Shown here: one piece after another, positions 25,113-33,285 of the stretch
Position numbering within the stretch: position 1 is the first letter of the stretch
Layout: each line of letters begins with the position of its first letter
Assembly: GCF_001425685.1 (NCBI RefSeq)
Contig: NZ_LMCY01000049.1
Coordinates: 25,601-89,600 of the forward strand
Origin: Massilia sp. Root335
Lineage (GTDB): Bacteria > Pseudomonadota > Gammaproteobacteria > Burkholderiales > Burkholderiaceae_D
Direction: 5' to 3'
Length of the DNA stretch: 64,000 nucleotides
The notes under the pieces: model-generated
What the model was told of the DNA's origin: nothing
Seen by the model: the letters and a program-made list of their open reading frames with translations, nothing else
Database searches by the model: none
Position numbers and translations under genes: made by a program

Positions 25113-27749
25113 CAATGGCTCATGAAAAATTTTTGCCCCCCATCGCCGGCCTACCTCGACCACGCCGGCCACCGCTACCGCATGGTCGATCTGCCCGCCG
25201 CTTTCGGCGACAACCTCGTCCGCCTGCCCGTGGTCCTGCGGCTGTTGTTGGAAAACCTCATGCGCAACACGGCAGGCGGCGAGCGCGACGCCGGCATCGC
25301 CGCCGTCCTCGGCTGGCTCGCGCACGGCACGAGCGAGGCGGAGATCGCCTTCCAGCCGGGCCGCGTGCTGATGCACGACACGACGAGCACGCCGGCGCTG
25401 GTCGACATCGCGGGCATGCGCGACGCGCTGCACGACGCAGGCTGGGACCCTGCCGTGCTGAATCCCGGCCTGCCCGTCGACATCTCGATCGACCATTCGC
25501 TGGCCGTCGAATTCTTCGCGCAACGCGACGCCGTCGACCGCAACCTGCAACTGGAAATGCGCCGCAACGCGGAGCGCTACACCTTCCTGCGCTGGGCGTC
25601 GAAAGTCATGCGTGGCGTACGGATCCATCCGCCCGGCACGGGCATCATGCACACGATCAACCTGGAACAGCTGGCAACCGTCGTCACGACGGAAGAACGG
25701 GACGGCGAGACCTGGGTCGTGCCCGACATGATGATCGGCACGGACAGCCATACGCCGATGATCAACGGCATCGGTGTCCTGGGCTGGGGCGTGGGCGGGC
25801 TGGAAGCGCAGACGGTGATGTTCGGCATGCCGACGATGCTGCGCGTGCCGGACGTGATCGGCGTGCGCCTGACGGGCCGCCTGCGGGCGGGCGCCGTCGC
25901 CACCGACCTCGCGCTGACCGTCACCGAGCGCCTGCGCCGGCTCGGCGTGACGGGCGAGTTCGTCGAGTTCTTCGGCCCCGGCGCCGCGACGCTGAGCGCG
26001 GGCGAGCGCGCCGTGGTCGCCAACATGGCGCCGGAGTATGGCGCCACCACCGGCTTTTTCCCCATCGACCGGCACACCCTGGATTATCTCGCGCAGACCG
26101 GCCGCGCGGCCGCGCGCCCGGCGCTGGTCGAGGCGTATGCGCGCCGCAACGGCCTGTGGCTCGACCCGGACGCGCGCCCCGTCTACACCCGCACGATCGA
26201 GATCGATCTCGACCAGGTCGCGATCCACGTGGCCGGCCCCAGGCGCCCGCAGGACCTGCTGGCCTATACGGAAACGGCGCGCGTCCTGGCCGGACTGGCC
26301 TTCGAGCCGGCACCCGGCGCGGACGGGATGCCGCGCCATCCCATCGTCATTGCCGCCATTACCAGCTGCACGAACACGTCGGACCCGCGCCTGCTCGTGG
26401 CGGCCGGCCTCGTGGCGCGGCGCGCGCGCGCGCTTGGCCTCACGGTGCCGGCGTGGGTCAAGACGTCGCTGGGTCCGGGCTCGCCCGCCGCCGCCGCGTA
26501 TCTCGAACGGGCCGGCCTGATCGACGACCTGTCCGCCGTCGGCTTCGACATCGTGGGCTATGGCTGCACGACCTGCATCGGCAACTCCGGTTCGCTGCCG
26601 GCGTCCGTGCAGGACGCGCTGGCGCACGGCCGCATCAAACCGGTCGCCGTGCTGTCCGGGAACCGCAACTTCCCGGGCCGCGTCCATCCCGATCTCGACC
26701 TCGGCTTCCTGATGTCGCCGCCGCTCGTCATCGCGTTCGCGCTGGCCGGCAACGCCGAGCTGGACCTGGGCCGCGACCCCGTGCAGACGGGCGCCGACGG
26801 CAACCCCGTCTACCTGCGCGACCTGTGGCCCGCCGCGGAGGAAGTCGACGCCGTGCTGGCGGCCGCGCTGCGTCCGGACGACTTCCCGACGGCCTTCGCA
26901 CGCGCGAGCCTGAATCCGGTCTGGCACGCCTTGACGGTGCCGGCCGCGCCGCTGTTCCCGTGGGACGCCGCGTCGACGGCGCTGCGCCGGCCGCCGTTCG
27001 CGTCGCTGTCCGAAGGCAGCCAGCTGGGGCACTACACGGCGTACCCGCTGCTGGTCGTGGGCGACGACGTCACGACCGACCACATCTCGCCGGCCAGCGC
27101 GATCCCGAAGGACAGCTTCGTCGCCGACTTCCTCGTCGAACGGGGCGACGACCGCGACGACCTGAACGTGTTCGCCTCGCGCCGCGGCAATTGGGAAGTC
27201 ATGATGCGCGCCGCGTTCTACAGCAAGTCGCTGCGCAACCTGCTGTGGCCGCAGTCGCCCGTCGGGCAGACGCTGCACGTCCCGAGCGGCACGGTGGCGC
27301 CGATCTTCGACGTGGCGCAGCGCTACCGCGACGACGGCGCCGCGGTCGTGCTGTTGGCCGGTGAACGCTACGGCACGGGCTCGTCGCGCGACTGGGCCGC
27401 GAAGGGCCAGCGCCTGCTGGGCATCCGCGCCGTGCTGGCGCAAAGCTTCGAACGCATCCACCGGTCGAACCTGATCGGCATGGGCATCCTCCCGCTGCGC
27501 GTACCGCCCGAATGCGCGCCGGACCGCCTGCGCATCGTGCCGGGCGACCGGATCGGGATCGATGCCCCGGCGGATGCGATCGAGCCGCGCGCAACGATCA
27601 CGGTACGCGTGCTGCGCGCGGACGGCGGCGTCGAATCGTACGCCGCCACGGCCGCCGTCGAGACGCGGCTCGAAGTCGACCTGCTGCGCCAGGGCGGCGT
27701 GATTCCGTACATCCTGCAAAAGTCCATCGCCGGGCAGCGTACGTCATAA
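25107..27749 (+). CDS. AcnA-type aconitase family protein
   Basis: 880-residue iron-sulfur dehydratase close in length to AcnA (about 890). The three cluster cysteines are C421 (SCTNTS), C487 and C490 (GYGCTTCIGNSG). Substrate-binding segments MIGTDSHTPM, GDDVTTDHISPAS, GERYGTGSSRDWAAKG and HRSNLIGMGILPL are intact. Classical reaction: citrate to isocitrate via cis-aconitate, or a related hydroxy-tricarboxylate. Placement beside a lactonase, an acid transporter and a GntR regulator suggests a dedicated catabolic paralogue, not the housekeeping enzyme. No clear ribosome site; ATG 25122 (MKNFCPPS) is the alternative start. Confidence 0.9.
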   Translation: MQQWLMKNFCPPSPAYLDHAGHRYRMVDLPAAFGDNLVRLPVVLRLLLENLMRNTAGGERDAGIAAVLGWLAHGTSEAEIAFQPGRVLMHDTTSTPALVDIAGMRDALHDAGWDPAVLNPGLPVDISIDHSLAVEFFAQRDAVDRNLQLEMRRNAERYTFLRWASKVMRGVRIHPPGTGIMHTINLEQLATVVTTEERDGETWVVPDMMIGTDSHTPMINGIGVLGWGVGGLEAQTVMFGMPTMLRVPDVIGVRLTGRLRAGAVATDLALTVTERLRRLGVTGEFVEFFGPGAATLSAGERAVVANMAPEYGATTGFFPIDRHTLDYLAQTGRAAARPALVEAYARRNGLWLDPDARPVYTRTIEIDLDQVAIHVAGPRRPQDLLAYTETARVLAGLAFEPAPGADGMPRHPIVIAAITSCTNTSDPRLLVAAGLVARRARALGLTVPAWVKTSLGPGSPAAAAYLERAGLIDDLSAVGFDIVGYGCTTCIGNSGSLPASVQDALAHGRIKPVAVLSGNRNFPGRVHPDLDLGFLMSPPLVIAFALAGNAELDLGRDPVQTGADGNPVYLRDLWPAAEEVDAVLAAALRPDDFPTAFARASLNPVWHALTVPAAPLFPWDAASTALRRPPFASLSEGSQLGHYTAYPLLVVGDDVTTDHISPASAIPKDSFVADFLVERGDDRDDLNVFASRRGNWEVMMRAAFYSKSLRNLLWPQSPVGQTLHVPSGTVAPIFDVAQRYRDDGAAVVLLAGERYGTGSSRDWAAKGQRLLGIRAVLAQSFERIHRSNLIGMGILPLRVPPECAPDRLRIVPGDRIGIDAPADAIEPRATITVRVLRADGGVESYAATAAVETRLEVDLLRQGGVIPYILQKSIAGQRTS

Positions 27750-27788
27750 TATTCGGAAGAGGCCCGCGGGCCGTCATCCACGAATACC

Positions 27789-28685
27789 ATGAACGCCGAA
27801 ACAACGATCCCGAAACAGATCATCGAACTGATCAAGACCGAAGCCTGGGAGGCAGGCAGCCACCTGCCGGCCCAGATGCTGGCGGACCGGCTGCGCGTGT
27901 CGCGCCAGCCGGTCAACAGCGCGCTCGCCCTGCTGCACGACAGGGGCATCGTCACGCGCGAACGCAACCGCGGCTATTTCGTCGCCACGTCACTCGACGA
28001 GCCGGTCGCGAACATCGTCGAGCGCCTGGGCCTGGACGAGCCGGACGTCGTCACGAGCGTGTATTTCAGGATCGCCGACGACCTGTTGAAGAACGAGCTG
28101 CCGCAAGCGTTTTCCGAGCAGCTGATCAAGACCCGCTACGGCCTGACGGCCGCGCAGCTGAACGCCGTGCTGGGGCGGATCGCCAAGGAAGGCTGGGCCG
28201 AGCGCAAGCCCGGCTACGGCTGGACCTTCTCGACGATGCTGACGACGCCGGACAGCCTGCTGCAGTCGTACCGCCTGCGGCTGGCGCTGGAGCCGGCCGC
28301 CCTGCTCGAGCCGGGCTACAAGCTGGACCGCAAGATCCTCCAGCAGTGCCGCGAGACGGAGCTGCGGCTGCTGGACGGCGGCATCGAGACGGCAACCGCG
28401 GACGAGCTGCACGACCGCGGCGTGCGCTTCCACGAAAGCCTCGTCGAAGCGTCCGGCAACCCCTTCTTCATCGATACGATCAAGCGCGCCAACCGCGTGC
28501 GGCGCCTGCTGTCCTACCGCTCGATGACGAAGCGCGACCGCTACCCCGAACACTGCCGCCAGCACCTGCACATCCTCGACCTGCTCGAACGCGACCGCAA
28601 CGAGGAAGCCTCCGCCTTCATGCGCGAGCACCTGGAACACACGCTGCGCTCACTGGCGAAAATCGAACACATCCTGCAACCCTGA
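27789..28685 (+). CDS. GntR/FCD family regulator with two winged-helix domains
   Basis: 298-residue regulator. Residues 5-65 are a GntR-type winged helix (MLADRLRVSRQPVNSALALLHDRGIV). Residues about 75-150 look like a second winged helix (KTRYGLTAAQLNAVLGRIAKEGWAERK...YGWTF), and about 155-295 form the helical ligand-binding FCD-type domain with conserved acidic and His residues (HDRGVRFHESLVEASGNP). It starts 39 bases after the aconitase gene and is followed after 20 bases by the binding-protein gene. It likely controls the divergent promoter at 25048-25106, with an acid as inducer (inference). Confidence 0.87.
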   Translation: MNAETTIPKQIIELIKTEAWEAGSHLPAQMLADRLRVSRQPVNSALALLHDRGIVTRERNRGYFVATSLDEPVANIVERLGLDEPDVVTSVYFRIADDLLKNELPQAFSEQLIKTRYGLTAAQLNAVLGRIAKEGWAERKPGYGWTFSTMLTTPDSLLQSYRLRLALEPAALLEPGYKLDRKILQQCRETELRLLDGGIETATADELHDRGVRFHESLVEASGNPFFIDTIKRANRVRRLLSYRSMTKRDRYPEHCRQHLHILDLLERDRNEEASAFMREHLEHTLRSLAKIEHILQP

Positions 28686-28705
28686 GCCCCCATCCGACAC
28701 CGACC

Positions 28706-29440
28706 ATGACACCTTCGCCCTCCATCCGCTCCGCCTTCACCCCGACCGGCACGCTGCGCGCTGCCATCAATCTGGGCAATCCCATCCTCGCGCACCAGGG
28801 CGCGGACGGCGGCGCGCGCGGCGTGTCGGTCGACCTGGCCGCCGAATTCGCGCGCCTGCTGGGCGTGGACCTGGAACTCGTCGTCGTGGACGCGGCCGGC
28901 AAATCGGTGGACGTCGTCGCATCCGGGGCCGCGGACGTCGGCTTCTTCGCCATCGACCCGGTACGCGGCGCGAACATCGCGTTCAGCGCGGCGTATGTGC
29001 TGATCGAGGGCTGCTATCTCGTGAAGGACGCGTCGCCCATCCGCGCCAACGAAGAAGTCGACCGGGCGGGCAACCGCGTCGTCGTCGGCAAGGGCAGCGC
29101 CTACGACCTGTACCTGACGCGCACGCTGCAGCACGCGCAGATCGTGCGCGCGCCGACCTCGCCCGCCGTCGTCGACACCTTCCTGGCATCGGGCGCGGAC
29201 GTGGCGGCCGGCGTCAAACAGCAACTGGAAGCGGATGCACGGCGCTCCAGCGGCCTGCGGCTGCTGGACGGCCGCTTCATGGTCATCCAGCAGGCGATGG
29301 GCACGCCGAAAAGCCGCGGCGAGCGGGCGGCCGCGTTCCTCGCGCAGTTCGTCGAACGGATGAAGGCGGGCGGATTCGTGGCCGACGCCCTCGCCCGCCA
29401 CGGCGTCGAGGGCGCGTCGGTCGCGCCGGCCGCGGGTTGA
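28706..29440 (+). CDS. solute-binding-protein-like protein (SBP family 3 fold) without signal peptide
   Basis: 244-residue protein with the fold of extracellular solute-binding family 3 proteins: GTLRAAINLGNPILA, GVSVDLAAEFARLLGVDLELV, DVGFFAIDPVRGANIAFSAAYV, VVGKGSAYDLYLTRTL. No signal peptide precedes the first strand; the N-terminus is MTPSPSIRSAFTPTG. No ABC permease or ATPase is near. It begins 20 bases after the GntR gene without a clear ribosome site. It may be a cytoplasmic ligand-binding or sensing protein, or an upstream signal has been lost. Fold is firm, role unknown. Confidence 0.75.
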   Translation: MTPSPSIRSAFTPTGTLRAAINLGNPILAHQGADGGARGVSVDLAAEFARLLGVDLELVVVDAAGKSVDVVASGAADVGFFAIDPVRGANIAFSAAYVLIEGCYLVKDASPIRANEEVDRAGNRVVVGKGSAYDLYLTRTLQHAQIVRAPTSPAVVDTFLASGADVAAGVKQQLEADARRSSGLRLLDGRFMVIQQAMGTPKSRGERAAAFLAQFVERMKAGGFVADALARHGVEGASVAPAAG

Positions 29441-29471
29441 ACGGGACGCCGCGTGCGATGGCCGGCGCCGC

Positions 29472-31634
29472 TCAGTCCTTGCCCGGATAGAGCGGCGCCT
29501 GTCCGGGCAGCGCCTCGGTGGCGGCCGGCAGCGGGCCATCGATGCGGTTGACGACGACGTTGTCGAAATACGGCATGCTGAAGCCCCGGTTCGTCGGCCC
29601 CGCCATCAGGCCGGCCATCCCGTGCCCGTAAAGCGCGTCGTCGGCCTGCACGACCAGTTTGCCGTCGACGAAGCCGCGGATGGTCGAACCTTCGAAGCGC
29701 AACCTGAGCGTGTGCCAGCCGTCGCCGCCGGCGGCCGCACCGGTGGCCAGCACCTTCTCGCCGCCCTCGCCGGCCTCGTTCTGCGCCTTGATCAGGGCCT
29801 GCTGCTCGCCGTCGCCGACGAGCGCCTTCTTGTCGGCCTTGCCGCGCACGACGACGAGGCTCACGCGGCCTCCCGCCTCCAGCTGCAGGTAGTAACCCTT
29901 GGGGATGGTGCCGAAGCCGGTGCCCACGTGGTTCACCCGGCCCATCACGGCCGCGGATTCGCCGGGGCCGACGTGCACGTCCGCGCCGGCCTCGTAATCG
30001 GTCCACGCATCGTCGCCGATGATCGTATAGGGCTTCCATTCCGGCGCCCAGGAAAGTGTCGGCACGGGCACGGCCTGATGCAGGCACGTCCCGGGCCGTG
30101 CCGGACAAGCGGCCAGTTCGAACGCGCCGGCGATGTCCGCGAAATAGCGCGGCAGGTAGCCCCACCGCCGCGGGTGCCCATACCCGTCGAACGTCTCGCG
30201 GTAGGGGAACGGGAATGGCCGCAGCGGCGGCACGTCGGCGAAGCCGCCCTTGCGCTGGCCGCGCGTCGTCGTGAGCGAATACACGGCGTTCGGTTCGAGC
30301 GTCAGCGCGACCGCCCCGCCGACGGGCACGAGATCCGCCTGGCGCGCGAAATAGTCGTGCGTATTGCTGCGCCAAACGGCGAGGCCCGTGTGCGCCAGGC
30401 CGCGCCCGACCACGAAGCGCACCTGCTGCGGCGCCGTGGCCTTGCGGGTCTCGATGATGACGCTGTAATCCTTGCCGGGCGATTTCAGCGTGACATACGT
30501 GCCGCCCCCGGCCAGGTCGCCGCTGGCACCATTCAGGTAGGTCCAGCCGACGCGCGTGAACTGGCCATAGTGGGCATAGCCCCACAGGCTGGGGTTCGGT
30601 TCGTAATGGCCGCTCCACGGCCAGTTCGCGCGCAGCGCCGCTTCCTTTTCGCCGGAATAAGGCTCCATCGTGTACAGGCCCGCGATGCCGTACCAGTTGA
30701 CGAAGCGCGTCATGCCGCTGCGGATATAGTTCTCGTTGAACGATTCGACGTTCCCGATCAGGCCTTCGTAGCCGGCCTTGTAGACATGCGCCTCCGTGTT
30801 CCACAGCGGCTTGCCCAGCCGCGCCGCCGTGGCGCGCACGCCGGCGGGGACGGTCGAGGTGTCCGTGTTGACGTGCGCGCCGATCGCGCCGATCGCCGCG
30901 GCCAGCTCGGGATCGGCGTCGAGGTCCTTGACGAAGTCGAACTTCGATTCGTCGGGCCAGTTGTCGAATGCGTGCAGCCTGACCTTGCCGAACCCGTTGC
31001 CGTCCAGCGTCTTGCGCATTGCCTTGACCAGGCCGTAGCTGACACCCTTCTCGTTGCGCATGCCGAGCGCGTCCATCTGGAGCCCATAGACATCGCGCAG
31101 GCCACGCAGCCACGCCACATAATAGTCCGCCGTGTCCTGCGAGAAGAAACGCGCATCGCCACTGCCGCCGCCGAACAGGCCGCCGCTGTCGCCGATCCAG
31201 CCCGGCGCGCTCCAGATGGTGCCGTCCAGCGCCAGCAGCGGGTTGCGCTTGTGCGCCTCCGTCATCACCCACCAGGTGTAGCCGCGGTCGTAGTTCAAGT
31301 CGTCGCGCGTGTGCATGTGGCTGGGCATCGAGCCCTGGGTCGAGTTGCCGTCGCCGGGAATTTCCACGTACAGCGCGCTCACCGAGGCGCCGAAGTCCGG
31401 CTTGTAGATCAGGTCGAGGATCTGACTGCGTTGCGGTTCCGGATAGTCCTTCAGCAGCACGGACGTGCCGCCGCCGCCGTCGACGACGCCGAATCCTTCG
31501 AACCGCCTGCCGCCGGCGTCGCCCTCGAGTTGCACGGTCTGGACGGCGCGCGCCGGCTCGGCCGCGCGCGCCGCCATCGCCACGGACAGTCCGCCCAGCG
31601 CCGTCATCAGCAAGCGGGTCAAGCGTGTATGCAT
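29472..31634 (-). CDS. GH59 galactocerebrosidase-like beta-galactosidase, secreted
   Basis: 720-residue enzyme with close resemblance to animal galactosylceramidase: DYPEPQRSQILDLIYKPDFGAS, EIPGDGNSTQGSMPSHMH, WSAPGWIG, YGIAGLYTMEPYSGEKE... and PWSGHYEPNPSLWG-like segments. E195 (in RNEKG) should be the acid/base and E281 (in WNTEAHV) the nucleophile of the TIM barrel; a beta-sandwich and a lectin-like domain follow. Residues 1-25 are a signal peptide. Start ATG 31634 follows GGAGCATCC. A LacI-type operator lies 107 bases upstream, tying it to the glycan locus at 1-10.9 kb. A galactan, galactoside or galactolipid is the likely substrate. Confidence 0.9.
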   Translation of the reverse strand: MHTRLTRLLMTALGGLSVAMAARAAEPARAVQTVQLEGDAGGRRFEGFGVVDGGGGTSVLLKDYPEPQRSQILDLIYKPDFGASVSALYVEIPGDGNSTQGSMPSHMHTRDDLNYDRGYTWWVMTEAHKRNPLLALDGTIWSAPGWIGDSGGLFGGGSGDARFFSQDTADYYVAWLRGLRDVYGLQMDALGMRNEKGVSYGLVKAMRKTLDGNGFGKVRLHAFDNWPDESKFDFVKDLDADPELAAAIGAIGAHVNTDTSTVPAGVRATAARLGKPLWNTEAHVYKAGYEGLIGNVESFNENYIRSGMTRFVNWYGIAGLYTMEPYSGEKEAALRANWPWSGHYEPNPSLWGYAHYGQFTRVGWTYLNGASGDLAGGGTYVTLKSPGKDYSVIIETRKATAPQQVRFVVGRGLAHTGLAVWRSNTHDYFARQADLVPVGGAVALTLEPNAVYSLTTTRGQRKGGFADVPPLRPFPFPYRETFDGYGHPRRWGYLPRYFADIAGAFELAACPARPGTCLHQAVPVPTLSWAPEWKPYTIIGDDAWTDYEAGADVHVGPGESAAVMGRVNHVGTGFGTIPKGYYLQLEAGGRVSLVVVRGKADKKALVGDGEQQALIKAQNEAGEGGEKVLATGAAAGGDGWHTLRLRFEGSTIRGFVDGKLVVQADDALYGHGMAGLMAGPTNRGFSMPYFDNVVVNRIDGPLPAATEALPGQAPLYPGKD

Positions 31635-31724
31635 GGATGCTCCATAGGTTGTCGACATCTCCGAAGATCACGTCGCCCGATCTGCCCCGGAAAGCGTCGG
31701 ATGCGCCTGCGAACGTGAGCGTCG

Positions 31725-31754
31725 ATTGTAACTCAAGCAGTGGTATCGATCACG
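31725..31754 (-). promoter_or_regulatory. LacI-type operator and promoter of the GH59 gene
   Basis: Operator 31741-31754 (TGGTATCGATCACG) matches the consensus TGTTATCGATAACA at 11 of 14 positions. A minus-strand -10 TACAAT lies at 31730-31725, so the operator covers the -35 region. Otherwise 31635-31850 holds only leader sequence. Confidence 0.55.
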
Positions 31755-31850
31755 TCCTGGCGCCTGCGACGGCACCCGCAACGCCACGGTGCACGCCATG
31801 GACGCGCATTTGCGGCAACTGCTCGCGGAACGGGCATACCGCCGGACGAA

Positions 31851-31879
31851 AACAAAAAGGCCAGCTGATCGCTGGCCTT
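31851..31879 (-). terminator. intrinsic terminator of tRNA-Val
   Basis: Stem AAGGCCAGC (31857-31865) with GCTGGCCTT (31871-31879), five-base loop, followed on the minus strand by a T-rich tract. It lies 39 bases after the tRNA 3' end. Confidence 0.85.
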
Positions 31880-31917
31880 CTGTCTTGTCCCCACTCATTG
31901 AATCGGGACCTGAATCC

Positions 31918-31992
31918 TGGTGGGCGGTGCAAGTTTCGAACTTGCGACCCCAGCAGTGTGAATGCTGTGCTCTACCCCTGAGCTAACCGCCC
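31918..31992 (-). tRNA. tRNA-Val (anticodon CAC)
   Basis: 75-base tRNA on the minus strand: acceptor GGGCGGT pairs with ACCGCCC, D arm GCTC/GAGC, anticodon stem CAGCA/TGCTG with loop TTCACAC (anticodon CAC, reading GUG), T arm GCAAG-TTCGAAA-CTTGC, and an encoded CCA end. All stems pair perfectly. Confidence 0.97.
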
Positions 31993-32037
31993 TGCTTTCT
32001 ACTGCTTTGCTGCGATTGCATCGCTGCAATGACGAGC

Positions 32038-32066
32038 ATTATAGGGGGCGTTTTGCGTTTTGTCAC
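32038..32066 (-). promoter_or_regulatory. promoter of tRNA-Val
   Basis: Minus strand -35 GTGACA (32066-32061), 17-base spacer, perfect -10 TATAAT (32043-32038), start near 32031 and about 39 bases of leader. The -35 overlaps the stop codon of dnaQ. The strength suits a stable-RNA gene. Confidence 0.75.
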
Positions 32067-32770
32067 CCCTGCGGAGAATATTTTCTCCAAACACATTCGC
32101 CTTTCACGCCTTTGTCGAGCGCGGCGAGGATGTTGTCGTGTTCGGCGAGGTCCTCGGCGCTGGCCGGGACCACGAGGATGTCGCCCAGCGGACCGGCCTC
32201 AAGCACGAGGCCGCCGCTGCCCGCTTCGACCTCGACGTCCATCGACAAGGTGTTCTGGCCGCGCGTCATCGCCAGGTAGACGTCGGCCAGCAGCTCCGAG
32301 TCCAGCAATGCGCCGTGCAGCTTGCGGTGCGCGTTCGAGATGCCGTAGCGGTCGCACAGCGCATCCAGCGAGTTGCGCTTGCCGGGGTGCAGTTCCTTGG
32401 CGTGCACGAGGGTGTCGATCACGCTGGAACAATGTTCGACGAATGGCGGCAGGCCCATGCGTTCGAATTCGTGGTTCAGGAACGCGAGGTCGAACGGCGC
32501 GTTATGGATGATGATCTCGGCGCCCTGCACGAATTCGCGCAGCTCGTGGGCGATCTCGTGGAATTTGGGCTTATCGCTGAGGAATTCGGTCGTCAGGCCG
32601 TGGACCGCCAGCGCCGCTTCGTCCGAGTCGCGCTCGGGATTGATATAACGGTGGAAGTTATTGCCGGTCAGTTTGCGGTTGAAGATTTCGACGCAACCGA
32701 CTTCGATGATGCGGTCGCCGGTGCGCGGATTCAGGCCTGTGGTTTCGGTATCGAGGACGATTTGGCGCAT
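32063..32770 (-). CDS. dnaQ: DNA polymerase III epsilon subunit (3'-5' proofreading exonuclease)
   Basis: 235-residue DEDDh exonuclease that proofreads within the replicative polymerase core. D7 and E9 lie in LDTETTG, HNAPFDLAFLN holds the second acidic motif, and HGALLDSELLADVY supplies the last His and Asp. The length and C-terminal tail fit DnaQ, where the tail binds the alpha subunit. It lies after rnhA on the same strand, as in many proteobacteria. A minus-strand extended -10 is at 32809-32817. Confidence 0.96.
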   Translation of the reverse strand: MRQIVLDTETTGLNPRTGDRIIEVGCVEIFNRKLTGNNFHRYINPERDSDEAALAVHGLTTEFLSDKPKFHEIAHELREFVQGAEIIIHNAPFDLAFLNHEFERMGLPPFVEHCSSVIDTLVHAKELHPGKRNSLDALCDRYGISNAHRKLHGALLDSELLADVYLAMTRGQNTLSMDVEVEAGSGGLVLEAGPLGDILVVPASAEDLAEHDNILAALDKGVKGECVWRKYSPQG

Positions 32771-32808
32771 GCGCGTGAAGACTCAAAAAGCGTTAAGAAG
32801 AACCAATT

Positions 32809-32817
32809 AGTATAGCA
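32809..32817 (-). promoter_or_regulatory. extended -10 promoter of dnaQ
   Basis: Minus strand TGCTATACT (32817-32809) is a good extended -10, about 40 bases before the dnaQ ATG, in the 50-base gap after rnhA. No good -35 is present, as is usual for extended -10 promoters. Confidence 0.45.
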
Positions 32818-32820
32818 AAA

Positions 32821-33261
32821 TCAGCGCTTTACCGACGCCGCGCCCATGTTCGCCAGCACGTCCGCGCGCTCGTTGCCGGGGTGGCCGTTGTGCCCGCGCA
32901 CCCAGCGCCATTCGACGGCGTGCTGCTGCTGGGCGGCGTCGAGGGCCTTCCACAGGTCGTCGTTCTTGACCGGCTCCTTCGCCGCCGTCTTCCAGCCGCG
33001 CGCCTTCCAGCCGTGGATCCATTCCGAGATGCCCTTCTGCACGTACTGGCTGTCCGTATGCAGCACGACCTCGCACGGCCGGTTGAGCGTGGTCAGCGCC
33101 TCGATCACGGCCCGCAATTCCATGCGGTTGTTGGTCGTGTTCGGCTCGCCGCCGAAGATCTCCTTTTCGTGGCCGCCATCGGCCACGAGCAGCGCGCCCC
33201 AGCCGCCGGTGCCCGGATTCCCCTTGCAGGCGCCATCGGTAAAAATCTCAACTTTGGTCAT
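32821..33261 (-). CDS. rnhA: ribonuclease HI
   Basis: 146-residue RNase HI that removes RNA from RNA-DNA hybrids. FTDGACKGNPG carries the first catalytic Asp (D9), NNRMELRAVIEAL the Glu, HTDSQYV the second Asp and GNERADVLA the last Asp; the basic handle WKTAAKEPVKNDDLW is present. It sits 24 bases after the methyltransferase gene in the conserved gloB / methyltransferase / rnhA / dnaQ arrangement. Confidence 0.97.
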   Translation of the reverse strand: MTKVEIFTDGACKGNPGTGGWGALLVADGGHEKEIFGGEPNTTNNRMELRAVIEALTTLNRPCEVVLHTDSQYVQKGISEWIHGWKARGWKTAAKEPVKNDDLWKALDAAQQQHAVEWRWVRGHNGHPGNERADVLANMGAASVKR

Positions 33262-33285
33262 GCTGCGCTTTCTTCCTTGTACGTG

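Noticed and set aside
25107..27749. 2-methylisocitrate-type (AcnD/PrpD) dehydratase for propionate use.
   Set aside because: No prpB, prpC or prpF nearby, and the segments follow AcnA; the neighbours are lactonase, MFS and GntR.
31918..31992. Integration site at tRNA-Val.
   Set aside because: No integrase gene and no repeat of the tRNA 3' end seen in the flanks.
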